Assembly: GCA_964016885.1 (NCBI GenBank)
Contig: OZ024741.1
Coordinates: 24,882,374-24,946,373, forward strand
Reading direction: 5' to 3'
DNA length: 64,000 nucleotides
From: Eledone cirrhosa
Taxonomy: Eukaryota; Mollusca; Cephalopoda; Octopoda; Eledonidae
Each line of letters begins with the position of its first letter. Positions within the stretch are counted from its first letter, which is position 1. Of this stretch, positions 40,660 to 53,415 are shown piece by piece. The position numbers and the translations under genes were made by a program. The notes below the pieces were generated by a model that saw only the letters and a list, made by a program, of their open reading frames with translations, was not told the DNA's origin and searched no databases.

Positions 40660-41786
40660 AGAAATATGGTAATGAAAGGGTTAAACAACATAGACAGTGT
40701 CTTTTATTAGAAATATGATAATGAAAGGGTTAAAAAACATAGACAGTGTCTTGTATTAGAAATATGGTAATGAAAGGGTTAAACAACATAGACAGTGTCT
40801 TTTATTAGAAATATGGTAATGAAAGGGTTAAACAACATAGACAGTGGCTTTTATTAGAAATATGATAATGAAAGGGTTAAACAACATAGAGAGTGTCTTT
40901 TATTAGATATAGGGTAATGAATGTGTTAAACAACATAGACAGTGTCTTTTATTAGAAATATGGTAATGAAAGGGTTAAACAACATAGACAGTGTCTTTTA
41001 TTCGAAATATGATAATGAAAGGGTTAAACAACATAGAGAGTGTCTTTTATTAGATATAGGGTAATGAATGTGTTAAACAACACAGACAGTGTCTTTTATT
41101 AGAAATATGGTAATGAAAGGGTTAAACAACATAGACAGTGTCTTTTATTAGAAATATGGTAATGAAAGGGTTAGACAACATAGACAGTGTCATTTATTAG
41201 AAATATGGTAATGAAAGGGTTAAACAACATAGACAGTGTCTTTTATTAGAAATATGGTAATGAAAGGGTTAAACAACATAGACAGTGTCTTTTATTAGAA
41301 ATATGGTAATGAAAGGGTTAAACAACATAGACAGTGTCTTTTATTAGAAATATGGTAATGAAAGGGTTAAACAACATAGACAGTGTCTTTTATTGGAAAT
41401 ATGATAATGAAAGGGTTAAACAACATAGACAGTGTCTTTTATTAGAAATATGGTAATGAAAGGGTTAAACAACATGGACAGTGTCTTTTATTAGATATAG
41501 GGTAATGAAAGTGTTAAACAACATAGACAGTGTCTTTTATTAGAAATATGGTAATGAAAGGGTTAAACAACATAGACAGTGTCTTTTATTAGAAATATGG
41601 TAATGAAAGGGTTAAACAACATAGACAGTGTGTTTTATTAGAAATATGGTAATGAAAGGGTTAAACAACATAGACAGTGTCTTTTATTAGAAATATGGTA
41701 ATGAAAGGGTTAAACAACATAGACAGTGTCTTTTATTAAATATAGGGTAATGAAAGTGTTAAAAAACATAGACAGTGTCTTTTATT

Positions 41787-42042
41787 AGTAATATAATAAT
41801 GAAAGGGTTAAACAACAGAAATATGGTAATGATAGGGTTAAACAACATAGACAGTGTCTTTTATTAGAAATATGATAATGAAAGGGTTAAACAACATAGA
41901 CAGTGTCTTTTATTAGAAATATTGTAATGAAAGGGTTAAACAACATAGACAGCGTCTTTTATTAGAAATATGGTAATGAAAGTGTTAAACAACATAGACA
42001 GTGTCTTTTATTAGAAATACAACATAGACAGTGTGTTTTATT
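41787..42042 (+). repeat. Linked pair of 30-bp monomers
   Basis: Type-2 at 41,787-41,816 and type-1 at 42,013-42,042, the 7,040-bp-shifted copy of 34,747-35,002. Confidence 0.92.
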
Positions 42043-43351
42043 AGAAATATGGTAATGAAAGGGTTAAACAACATAGACAGTGTCTTTTATTAGAAATATG
42101 ATAATGAAAGGGTTAAAAAACATAGACAGTGTCTTGTATTAGAAATATGGTAATGAAAGGGTTAAACAACATAGACAGTGTCTTTTATTAGAAATATGGT
42201 AATGAAAGGGTTAAACAACATAGACAGTGGCTTTTATTAGAAATATGATAATGAAAGGGTTAAACAACATAGAGAGTGTCTTTTATTAGATATAGGGTAA
42301 TGAATGTGTTAAACAACATAGACAGTGTCTTTTATTAGAAATATGGTAATGAAAGGGTTAAACAACATAGACAGTGTCTTTTATTCGAAATATGATAATG
42401 AAAGGGTTAAACAACATAGAGAGTGTCTTTTATTAGATATAGGGTAATGAATGTGTTAAACAACATAGACAGTGTCTTTTATTAGAAATATGGTAATGAA
42501 AGGGTTAAACAACATAGACAGTGTCTTTTATTAGAAATATGGTAATGAAAGGGTTAGACAACATAGACAGTGTCATTTATTAGAAATATGGTAATGAAAG
42601 GGTTAAACAACATAGACAGTGTCTTTTATTAGAAATATGGTAATGAAAGGGTTAAACAACATAGACAGTGTCTTTTAGTAGAAATATGGTAATGAAAGGG
42701 TTAAACAACATAGACAGTGTCTTTTATTAGAAATATGGTAATGAAAGATTTAAACAACATAGACAGTGTGTTTTATTAGAAATATGGTAATGAAAGGGTT
42801 AAACAACATAGACAGTGTCTTTTATTGGAAATATGATAATGAAAGGGTTAAACAACATAGACAGTGTCTTTTATTAGAAATATGGTAATGAAAGGGTTAA
42901 ACAACATGGACAGTGTCTTTTATTAGAAATATGGTAATGAAAGGGTTAAACAACATAGACAGTGTCTTTTATTAGAAATATGGTAATGAAAGGTTTAAAC
43001 AACATAGACAGTGTGTTTTATTAGAAATATGGTAATGAAAGGGTTAAACAACATAGACAGTGTCTTTTAGTAGAAATATGGTAATGAAAGGGTTAAACAA
43101 CATAGACAGTGTCTTTTATTAGAAATATGGTAATGAAAGATTTAAACAACATAGACAGTGTGTTTTATTAGAAATATGGTAATGAAAGGGTTAAACAACA
43201 TGGAAAGTGTCTTTTATTAGAAATATGATAAAGAAAGGGTTAAAAAACATAGACAGTGTCTTGTATTAGAAATATTGTATTGAAAGGGTTAAACAACATA
43301 GACAGTGTCTTTTATTAGAAATATGGTAATGAAAGGGTTAAACAACATAGA

Positions 43352-46206
43352 CAGTGTCTTTTATTAGAAATATGGTAATGAAAGGGTTAAACAACATAGA
43401 CAATGTCTTTTATTAGAAATATGGTAATGAAAGGGTTAAACAACATAGACAGTGTCTTTTATTAGAAATATGGTAATGAAAGGGTTATACAACATAGACA
43501 GTGTCTTTTATTGGAAATATGATAATGAAAGGGTTAAACAACATAGACAGTGTCTTTTATTAGAGATATGGTAATGAAAGGGTTAAACAACATGGACAGT
43601 GTCTTTTATTAGAAATATGGTAATGAAAGGGTTAAACAACATAGACAGTGTCTTTTATTAGAAATATGATAATGAAAGGGTTAAACAACATAGACAGTGT
43701 CTTTTATTAGATATAGGGTAATGAAAGGGTTAAACAACATAGACAGTGTCTTTTTTTAGAAATATGGTAATGAAAGGATTAAACAACATAGACAGTGTCT
43801 TTTATTAGAAATATGGTAATGAAAGGGTTTAACAACATAAACAGTATCTTTTATTAGAAATGTGGTAATGAAAGGGTTAAACAACATAGACAGTGTCTTT
43901 TATTAGAAATATGGTAATGAAAGGGTTACACAACATAGACAGTGTCTTTTATTAGAAATATGGTAATGAAAGGGTTAAACAACATAGACAGTGTCTTTTA
44001 TTAGAAATATGGTAATGAAAGGGTTAAACAACATAGACAGTGTCTTTTATTAGAAATATGATAATGAAAGGTTTAAACAACATAGACAGTGTCTTTTATT
44101 AGAAATATGGTAATGAAAGGGTTAAACAACATAGACAGTGTCTTTTATTAGAAATAGGGTAATGAAAGGGTTAAACAACATAGACAGTGTCTTTTATTAG
44201 AAATATGATAATGAAAGGGTTAAACAACATAGACAGTGTCTTTTATTAGAAATATGATAATGAAAGGGTTAAACAACATAGACAGTGTCTTTTATTAGAA
44301 ATATGGTAATGAAAGGGTTAAACAACATAGACAGTGTCTTTTATTAGAAATATGGTAATGAAAGGGTTAAACAACATAGATAGTGTCTTTTATTAGAAAT
44401 ATGGTAATGAAAGGGTTAAACAACATAGACAGTGTCTTTTATTAGAAATATGATAATGAAAGGGTTAAACAACATAGACAGTGTCTTTTATTAGAAATAT
44501 GGTAATGAAAGAGTTAAACAACATAGACAGTGTCTTTTATTAGAAATATGGTAATGAAAGGGTTAAACAACATAGACAGTGTCTTTTATTAGAAATATGG
44601 TAATGAAAGGGTTAAACAACATAGACAGTGTCTTTTATTAGAAATATGGTAATGAAAGGTTTAAAGAACATAGACAGTGTGTTTTATTAGAAATATGGTA
44701 ATGAAAGGGTTAAACAACATAGACAGTGTCTTTTATTAGAAATATGGTAATGAAAGGGTTAAACAACATAGACAGTGTCTTTTATTAGAAATATGGTAAT
44801 GAAAGATTTAAACAACATAGACAGTGTGTTTTATTAGAAATATGGTAATGAAAGGGTTAAACAACATGTACAGTGTCTTTTATTAGAAATATGATAAAGA
44901 AAGGGTTAAAAAACATGTACAGTGTCTTGTTTTAGAAATATGGTATTGAAAGGGTTAAACAACATAGACAGTGTCTTTTATTAGAAATATGGTAATGAAA
45001 GGGTTAAACAACATAGACAATGTCTTTTATTAGAAATATGGTAATGAAAGGGTTAAACAACATAGACAGTGTCTTTTACTAGAAATATGGTAATGAAAGG
45101 GTTATACAACATAGACAGTGTCTTTTATTGGAAATATGATAATGAAAGGGTTAAACAACATAGACAGTGTCTTTTATTAGAAATATGGTAATGAAAGGGT
45201 TAAACAACATGGACAGTGTCTTTTATTAGAAATATGGTAATGAAAGGGTTAAACAACATAGACAGTGTCTTTTATTAGAAATATGATAATGAAAGGGTTA
45301 AACAACATAGACAGTGTCTTTTATTAGATATAGGGTAATGAAAGGGTTAAACAACATAGACAGTGTCTTTTTTTAGAAATATGGTAATGAAAGGATTAAA
45401 CAACATAGACAGTGTCTTTTATTAGAAATATGGTAATGAAAGGGTTTAACAACATAAACAGTATCTTTTATTAGAAATGTGGTAATGAAAGGGTTAAACA
45501 ACATAGACAGTGTCTTTTATTAGAAATATGGTAATGAAAGGGTTACACAACATAGACAGTGTCTTTTATTAGAAATATGGTAATGAAAGGGTTAAACAAC
45601 ATAGACAGTGTCTTTTATTAGAAATATGGTAATGAAAGGGTTAAACAACATAGACAGTGTCTTTTATTAGAAATATGATAATGAAAGGTTTAAACAACAT
45701 AGACAGTGTCTTTTATTAGAAATATGGTAATGAAAGGGTTAAACAACATAGACAGTGTCTTTTATTAGAAATAGGGTAATGAAAGGGTTAAACAACATAG
45801 ACAGTGTCTTTTATTAGAAATATGATAATGAAAGGGTTAAACAACATAGACAGTGTCTTTTATTAGAAATATGATAATGAAAGGGTTAAACAACATAGAC
45901 AGTGTCTTTTATTAGAAATATGGTAATGAAAGGGTTAAACAACATAGACAGTGTCTTTTATTAGAAATATGGTAATGAAAGGGTTAAACAACATAGATAG
46001 TGTCTTTTATTAGAAATATGGTAATGAAAGGGTTAAACAACATAGACAGTGTCTTTTATTAGAAATATGATAATGAAAGGGTTAAACAACATAGACAGTG
46101 TCTTTTATTAGAAATATGGTAATGAAAGAGTTAAACAACATAGACAGTGTCTTTTATTAGAAATATGGTAATGAAAGGGTTAAACAACATAGACAGTGTG
46201 TTTTGT
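43352..46206 (+). repeat. 1,617-bp higher-order repeat, copy 2 region
   Basis: Counterpart of 36,312-39,166 inside the second 7,040-bp copy, with seven-T markers at 43,751 and 45,368. A third instance lies at about 48,960-51,814 with markers at 49,359 and 50,976. Confidence 0.87.
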
Positions 46207-46550
46207 TAGACATATGGTAATGAAAGGGTTAAACAACATAGACAGTGTCTTTTATTAGATATAGGGTAATGAAAGTGTTAAACAACATAGACAGTGTCTT
46301 TTATTAGAAATATGGTAATGAAAGGGTTAAACAACATAGACAGTGTCTTTTATTAGAAATATGGTAATGAAAGGGTTAAACAACATAGACAGTGTCTTTT
46401 ATTAGAAATATGGTAATGAAAGGGTTAAACAACATAGACAGTGTCTTTTATTAGAAATATGGTAATGAAAGGGTTAAACAACATAGACAGTGTCTTTTAT
46501 TAAATATAGGGTAATGAAAGTGTTAAAAAACATAGACAGTGTCTTTTATT

Positions 46551-46806
46551 AGAAATATAATAATGAAAGGGTTAAACAACAGAAATATGGTAATGATAGG
46601 GTTAAACAACATAGACAGTGTCTTTTATTAGAAATATGATAATGAAAGGGTTAAACAACATAGACAGTGTCTTTTATTAGAAATATTGTAATGAAAGGGT
46701 TAAACAACATAGACAGCGTCTTTTATTAGAAATATGGTAATGAAAGTGTTAAACAACATAGACAGTGTCTTTTATTAGAAATACAACATAGACAGTGTGT
46801 TTTATT
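46551..46806 (+). repeat. Linked pair of 30-bp monomers
   Basis: Type-2 at 46,551-46,580 (AGAAAT form) and type-1 at 46,777-46,806, counterpart of 39,511-39,766. Confidence 0.92.
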
Positions 46807-47443
46807 AGAAATATGGTAATGAAAGGGTTAAACAACATAGACAGTGTCTTTTATTAGAAATATGATAATGAAAGGGTTAAAAAACATAGACAGTGTCTTG
46901 TATTAGAAATATGGTAATGAAAGGGTTAAACAACATAGACAGTGTCTTTTATTAGAAATATGGTAATGAAAGGGTTAAACAACATAGACAGTGTCTTTTA
47001 TTAGAAATATGATAATGAAAGGGTTAAACAACATAGAGAGTGTCTTTTATTAGATATAGGGTAATGAATGTGTTAAACAACATAGACAGTGTCTTTTATT
47101 AGAAATATGGTAATGAAAGGGTTAAACAACATAGACAGTGTCTTTTATTCGAAATATGATAATGAAAGGGTTAAACAACATAGAGAGTGTCTTTTATTAG
47201 ATATAGGGTAATGAATGTGTTAAACAACATAGACAGTGTCTTTTATTAGAAATATGGTAATGAAAGGGTTAAACAACATAGACAGTGTGTTTTATTAGAA
47301 ATATGGTAATGAAAGGGTTAAACAACATAGACAGTGTCTTTTATTAGAAATATGGTAATGAAAGGGTTAAACAACATAGACAGTGTCTTTTATTAAATAT
47401 AGGGTAATGAAAGTGTTAAAAAACATAGACAGTGTCTTTTATT

Positions 47444-47699
47444 AGTAATATAATAATGAAAGGGTTAAACAACAGAAATATGGTAATGATAGGGTTAAAC
47501 AACATAGACAGTGTCTTTTATTAGAAATATGATAATGAAAGGGTTAAACAACATAGACAGTGTCTTTTATTAGAAATATTGTAATGAAAGGGTTAAACAA
47601 CATAGACAGCGTCTTTTATTAGAAATATGGTAATGAAAGTGTTAAACAACATAGACAGTGTCTTTTATTAGAAATACAACATAGACAGTGTGTTTTATT
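47444..47699 (+). repeat. Linked pair of 30-bp monomers
   Basis: Type-2 at 47,444-47,473 (AGTAAT form) and type-1 at 47,670-47,699, counterpart of 40,404-40,659. Confidence 0.92.
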
Positions 47700-48377
47700 A
47701 GAAATATGGTAATGAAAGGGTTAAACAACATAGACAGTGTCTTTTATTAGAAATATGATAATGAAAGGGTTAAAAAACATAGACAGTGTCTTGTATTAGA
47801 AATATGGTAATGAAAGGGTTAAACAACATAGACAGTGTCTTTTATTAGAAATATGGTAATGAAAGGGTTAAACAACATAGACAGTGGCTTTTATTAGAAA
47901 TATGATAATGAAAGGGTTAAACAACATAGAGAGTGTCTTTTATTAGATATAGGGTAATGAATGTGTTAAACAACATAGACAGTGTCTTTTATTAGAAATA
48001 TGGTAATGAAAGGGTTAAACAACATAGACAGTGTCTTTTATTCGAAATATGATAATGAAAGGGTTAAACAACATAGAGAGTGTCTTTTATTAGATATAGG
48101 GTAATGAATGTGTTAAACAACACAGACAGTGTCTTTTATTAGAAATATGGTAATGAAAGGGTTAAACAACATAGACAGTGTCTTTTATTAGAAATATGGT
48201 AATGAAAGGGTTAGACAACATAGACAGTGTCATTTATTAGAAATATGGTAATGAAAGGGTTAAACAACATAGACAGTGTCTTTTATTAGAAATATGGTAA
48301 TGAAAGGGTTAAACAACATAGACAGTGTCTTTTATTAGAAATATGGTAATGAAAGGGTTAAACAACATAGACAGTGT

Positions 48378-51300
48378 CTTTTATTAGAAATATGGTAATG
48401 AAAGGGTTAAACAACATAGACAGTGTCTTTTATTGGAAATATGATAATGAAAGGGTTAAACAACATAGACAGTGTCTTTTATTAGAAATATGGTAATGAA
48501 AGGGTTAAACAACATGGACAGTGTCTTTTATTAGAAATATGGTAATGAAAGGGTTAAACAACATAGACAGTGTCTTTTATTAGAAATATGGTAATGAAAG
48601 GTTTAAACAACATAGACAGTGTGTTTTATTAGAAATATGGTAATGAAAGGGTTAAACAACATAGACAGTGTCTTTTAGTAGAAATATGGTAATGAAAGGG
48701 TTAAACAACATAGACAGTGTCTTTTATTAGAAATATGGTAATGAAAGATTTAAACAACATAGACAGTGTGTTTTATTAGAAATATGGTAATGAAAGGGTT
48801 AAACAACATGGAAAGTGTCTTTTATTAGAAATATGATAAAGAAAGGGTTAAAAAACATAGACAGTGTCTTGTATTAGAAATATTGTATTGAAAGGGTTAA
48901 ACAACATAGACAGTGTCTTTTATTAGAAATATGGTAATGAAAGGGTTAAACAACATAGACAGTGTCTTTTATTAGAAATATGGTAATGAAAGGGTTAAAC
49001 AACATAGACAATGTCTTTTATTAGAAATATGGTAATGAAAGGGTTAAACAACATAGACAGTGTCTTTTATTAGAAATATGGTAATGAAAGGGTTATACAA
49101 CATAGACAGTGTCTTTTATTGGAAATATGATAATGAAAGGGTTAAACAACATAGACAGTGTCTTTTATTAGAGATATGGTAATGAAAGGGTTAAACAACA
49201 TGGACAGTGTCTTTTATTAGAAATATGGTAATGAAAGGGTTAAACAACATAGACAGTGTCTTTTATTAGAAATATGATAATGAAAGGGTTAAACAACATA
49301 GACAGTGTCTTTTATTAGATATAGGGTAATGAAAGGGTTAAACAACATAGACAGTGTCTTTTTTTAGAAATATGGTAATGAAAGGATTAAACAACATAGA
49401 CAGTGTCTTTTATTAGAAATATGGTAATGAAAGGGTTTAACAACATAAACAGTATCTTTTATTAGAAATGTGGTAATGAAAGGGTTAAACAACATAGACA
49501 GTGTCTTTTATTAGAAATATGGTAATGAAAGGGTTACACAACATAGACAGTGTCTTTTATTAGAAATATGGTAATGAAAGGGTTAAACAACATAGACAGT
49601 GTCTTTTATTAGAAATATGGTAATGAAAGGGTTAAACAACATAGACAGTGTCTTTTATTAGAAATATGATAATGAAAGGTTTAAACAACATAGACAGTGT
49701 CTTTTATTAGAAATATGGTAATGAAAGGGTTAAACAACATAGACAGTGTCTTTTATTAGAAATAGGGTAATGAAAGGGTTAAACAACATAGACAGTGTCT
49801 TTTATTAGAAATATGATAATGAAAGGGTTAAACAACATAGACAGTGTCTTTTATTAGAAATATGATAATGAAAGGGTTAAACAACATAGACAGTGTCTTT
49901 TATTAGAAATATGGTAATGAAAGGGTTAAACAACATAGACAGTGTCTTTTATTAGAAATATGGTAATGAAAGGGTTAAACAACATAGATAGTGTCTTTTA
50001 TTAGAAATATGGTAATGAAAGGGTTAAACAACATAGACAGTGTCTTTTATTAGAAATATGATAATGAAAGGGTTAAACAACATAGACAGTGTCTTTTATT
50101 AGAAATATGGTAATGAAAGAGTTAAACAACATAGACAGTGTCTTTTATTAGAAATATGGTAATGAAAGGGTTAAACAACATAGACAGTGTCTTTTATTAG
50201 AAATATGGTAATGAAAGGGTTAAACAACATAGACAGTGTCTTTTATTAGAAATATGGTAATGAAAGGTTTAAAGAACATAGACAGTGTGTTTTATTAGAA
50301 ATATGGTAATGAAAGGGTTAAACAACATAGACAGTGTCTTTTATTAGAAATATGGTAATGAAAGGGTTAAACAACATAGACAGTGTCTTTTATTAGAAAT
50401 ATGGTAATGAAAGATTTAAACAACATAGACAGTGTGTTTTATTAGAAATATGGTAATGAAAGGGTTAAACAACATGTACAGTGTCTTTTATTAGAAATAT
50501 GATAAAGAAAGGGTTAAAAAACATGTACAGTGTCTTGTTTTAGAAATATGGTATTGAAAGGGTTAAACAACATAGACAGTGTCTTTTATTAGAAATATGG
50601 TAATGAAAGGGTTAAACAACATAGACAATGTCTTTTATTAGAAATATGGTAATGAAAGGGTTAAACAACATAGACAGTGTCTTTTACTAGAAATATGGTA
50701 ATGAAAGGGTTATACAACATAGACAGTGTCTTTTATTGGAAATATGATAATGAAAGGGTTAAACAACATAGACAGTGTCTTTTATTAGAAATATGGTAAT
50801 GAAAGGGTTAAACAACATGGACAGTGTCTTTTATTAGAAATATGGTAATGAAAGGGTTAAACAACATAGACAGTGTCTTTTATTAGAAATATGATAATGA
50901 AAGGGTTAAACAACATAGACAGTGTCTTTTATTAGATATAGGGTAATGAAAGGGTTAAACAACATAGACAGTGTCTTTTTTTAGAAATATGGTAATGAAA
51001 GGATTAAACAACATAGACAGTGTCTTTTATTAGAAATATGGTAATGAAAGGGTTTAACAACATAAACAGTATCTTTTATTAGAAATGTGGTAATGAAAGG
51101 GTTAAACAACATAGACAGTGTCTTTTATTAGAAATATGGTAATGAAAGGGTTACACAACATAGACAGTGTCTTTTATTAGAAATATGGTAATGAAAGGGT
51201 TAAACAACATAGACAGTGTCTTTTATTAGAAATATGGTAATGAAAGGGTTAAACAACATAGACAGTGTCTTTTATTAGAAATATGATAATGAAAGGTTTA

Positions 51301-52878
51301 AACAACATAGACAGTGTCTTTTATTAGAAATATGGTAATGAAAGGGTTAAACAACATAGACAGTGTCTTTTATTAGAAATAGGGTAATGAAAGGGTTAAA
51401 CAACATAGACAGTGTCTTTTATTAGAAATATGATAATGAAAGGGTTAAACAACATAGACAGTGTCTTTTATTAGAAATATGATAATGAAAGGGTTAAACA
51501 ACATAGACAGTGTCTTTTATTAGAAATATGGTAATGAAAGGGTTAAACAACATAGACAGTGTCTTTTATTAGAAATATGGTAATGAAAGGGTTAAACAAC
51601 ATAGATAGTGTCTTTTATTAGAAATATGGTAATGAAAGGGTTAAACAACATAGACAGTGTCTTTTATTAGAAATATGATAATGAAAGGGTTAAACAACAT
51701 AGACAGTGTCTTTTATTAGAAATATGGTAATGAAAGAGTTAAACAACATAGACAGTGTCTTTTATTAGAAATATGGTAATGAAAGGGTTAAACAACATAG
51801 ACAGTGTGTTTTGTTAGACATATGGTAATGAAAGGGTTAAACAACATAGACAGTGTCTTTTATTAGATATAGGGTAATGAAAGTGTTAAACAACATAGAC
51901 AGTGTCTTTTATTAGAAATATGGTAATGAAAGGGTTAAACAACATAGACAGTGTCTTTTATTAGAAATATGGTAATGAAAGGGTTAAACAACATAGACAG
52001 TGTCTTTTATTAGAAATATGGTAATGAAAGGGTTAAACAACATAGACAGTGTCTTTTATTAGAAATATGGTAATGAAAGGGTTAAACAACATAGACAGTG
52101 TCTTTTATTAAATATAGGGTAATGAAAGTGTTAAAAAACATAGACAGTGTCTTTTATTAGAAATATAATAATGAAAGGGTTAAACAACAGAAATATGGTA
52201 ATGATAGGGTTAAACAACATAGACAGTGTCTTTTATTAGAAATATGATAATGAAAGGGTTAAACAACATAGACAGTGTCTTTTATTAGAAATATTGTAAT
52301 GAAAGGGTTAAACAACATAGACAGCGTCTTTTATTAGAAATATGGTAATGAAAGTGTTAAACAACATAGACAGTGTCTTTTATTAGAAATACAACATAGA
52401 CAGTGTGTTTTATTAGAAATATGGTAATGAAAGGGTTAAACAACATAGACAGTGTCTTTTATTAGAAATATGATAATGAAAGGGTTAAAAAACATAGACA
52501 GTGTCTTGTATTAGAAATATGGTAATGAAAGGGTTAAACAACATAGACAGTGTCTTTTATTAGAAATATGGTAATGAAAGGGTTAAACAACATAGACAGT
52601 GTCTTTTATTAGAAATATGATAATGAAAGGGTTAAACAACATAGAGAGTGTCTTTTATTAGATATAGGGTAATGAATGTGTTAAACAACATAGACAGTGT
52701 CTTTTATTAGAAATATGGTAATGAAAGGGTTAAACAACATAGACAGTGTCTTTTATTCGAAATATGATAATGAAAGGGTTAAACAACATAGAGAGTGTCT
52801 TTTATTAGATATAGGGTAATGAATGTGTTAAACAACATAGACAGTGTCTTTTATTAGAAATATGGTAATGAAAGGGTT
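48378..52878 (+). repeat. Third, partial copy of the 7,040-bp material
   Basis: Matches 42,770-47,270 at an offset of 5,608 (112 full plus four 30-bp monomers). Shared rare markers are CTTTTAGTAG (43,063; 48,671), GATAAAG, TTGTATTG, AGAGATATG, both seven-T units and the short-unit pair. Matching stops at the right where GGGTTAAAC faces GGGTTAGAC near 52,877. Beyond that point the array follows 32,467 onward instead. Confidence 0.9.
52159..52414 (+). repeat. Linked pair of 30-bp monomers (rightmost)
   Basis: Type-2 at 52,159-52,188 and type-1 at 52,385-52,414. I see no 30-bp unit in the remaining 11.6 kb, where all periods are exact multiples of 49. Confidence 0.92.
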
Positions 52879-53415
52879 AGACAACATAGACAGTGTCATT
52901 TATTAGAAATATGGTAATGAAAGGGTTAAACAACATAGACAGTGTCTTTTATTAGAAATATGGTAATGAAAGGGTTAAACAACATAGACAGTGTCTTTTA
53001 TTAGAAATATGGTAATGAAAGGGTTAAACAACATAGACAGTGTCTTTTATTAGAAATATGGTAATGAAAGGGTTAAACAACATAGACAGTGTCTTTTATT
53101 AGAAATATGGTAATGAAAGGGTTAAACAACATAGACAGTGTCTTTTATTGGAAATATTATAATGAAAGGGTTAAACAACATAGACAGTGTCTTTTATTAG
53201 AAATATGGTAATGAAAGGGTTAAACAACATGGACAGTGTCTTTTATTAGAAATATGGTAATGAAAGGGTTAAACAACATAGACAGTGTCTTTTATTAGAA
53301 ATATGATAATGAAAGGGTTAAACAACATAGACAGTGTCTTTTATTAGAAATATGGTAATGAAAGGGTTAAACAACATAGACAGTGTCTTTTATTAGAAAT
53401 ATGATAATGAAAGGG
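52879..53415 (+). repeat. Satellite segment joining the third copy to the 1,127-bp repeats
   Basis: Eleven monomers following the order of 32,467-33,003: GTTAGAC with CATTTATT, several plain units, TTGGA with the rare AATATTATAATG near 53,155, CATGG, then GATAATG units. It carries the junction between material related to 42.8-47.3 kb and material related to 32.5-33.9 kb. Confidence 0.8.

Larger units (their letters stand above)
39356..41141 (+). repeat. 893-bp higher-order repeat, two copies
   Basis: 39,356-40,248 and 40,249-41,141 match at an offset of 893 (17 full plus two 30-bp monomers). Each holds a type-2/type-1 pair. Differences include AGAAATATAA against AGTAATATAA in the type-2 unit, TGTC against TGGC near 40,846, and CATAG against CACAG near 41,082. 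Confidence 0.88.
34437..41476 (+). repeat. 7,040-bp tandem duplication, copy 1
   Basis: Matches 41,477-48,516 at an offset of exactly 7,040 (140 full plus six 30-bp monomers, 146 units). I found no difference at the rare variants compared: CAGTGG near 35,189 and 42,229, CTTTTAGTAG near 35,633 and 42,673, AGAGATATG near 36,523 and 43,563, TTGTATTG near 36,236 and 43,276, CACAGAC near 41,081 and 48,121. Identity begins after 34,436, where A faces G at 41,476. Confidence 0.94.
41477..48535 (+). repeat. 7,040-bp tandem duplication, copy 2
   Basis: Second, apparently identical copy. It stops matching where AGATATAGGG at 41,494 faces AGAAATATGG at 48,534. Its right half was also used for the next duplication (48,378-52,878). 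Confidence 0.94.

Noticed and set aside
34437..48535. Treating the 7,040-bp duplication as certain biology
   Set aside because: An apparently mismatch-free tandem copy in a satellite can also be an assembly error. I report the sequence fact and leave origin open until read support is checked.
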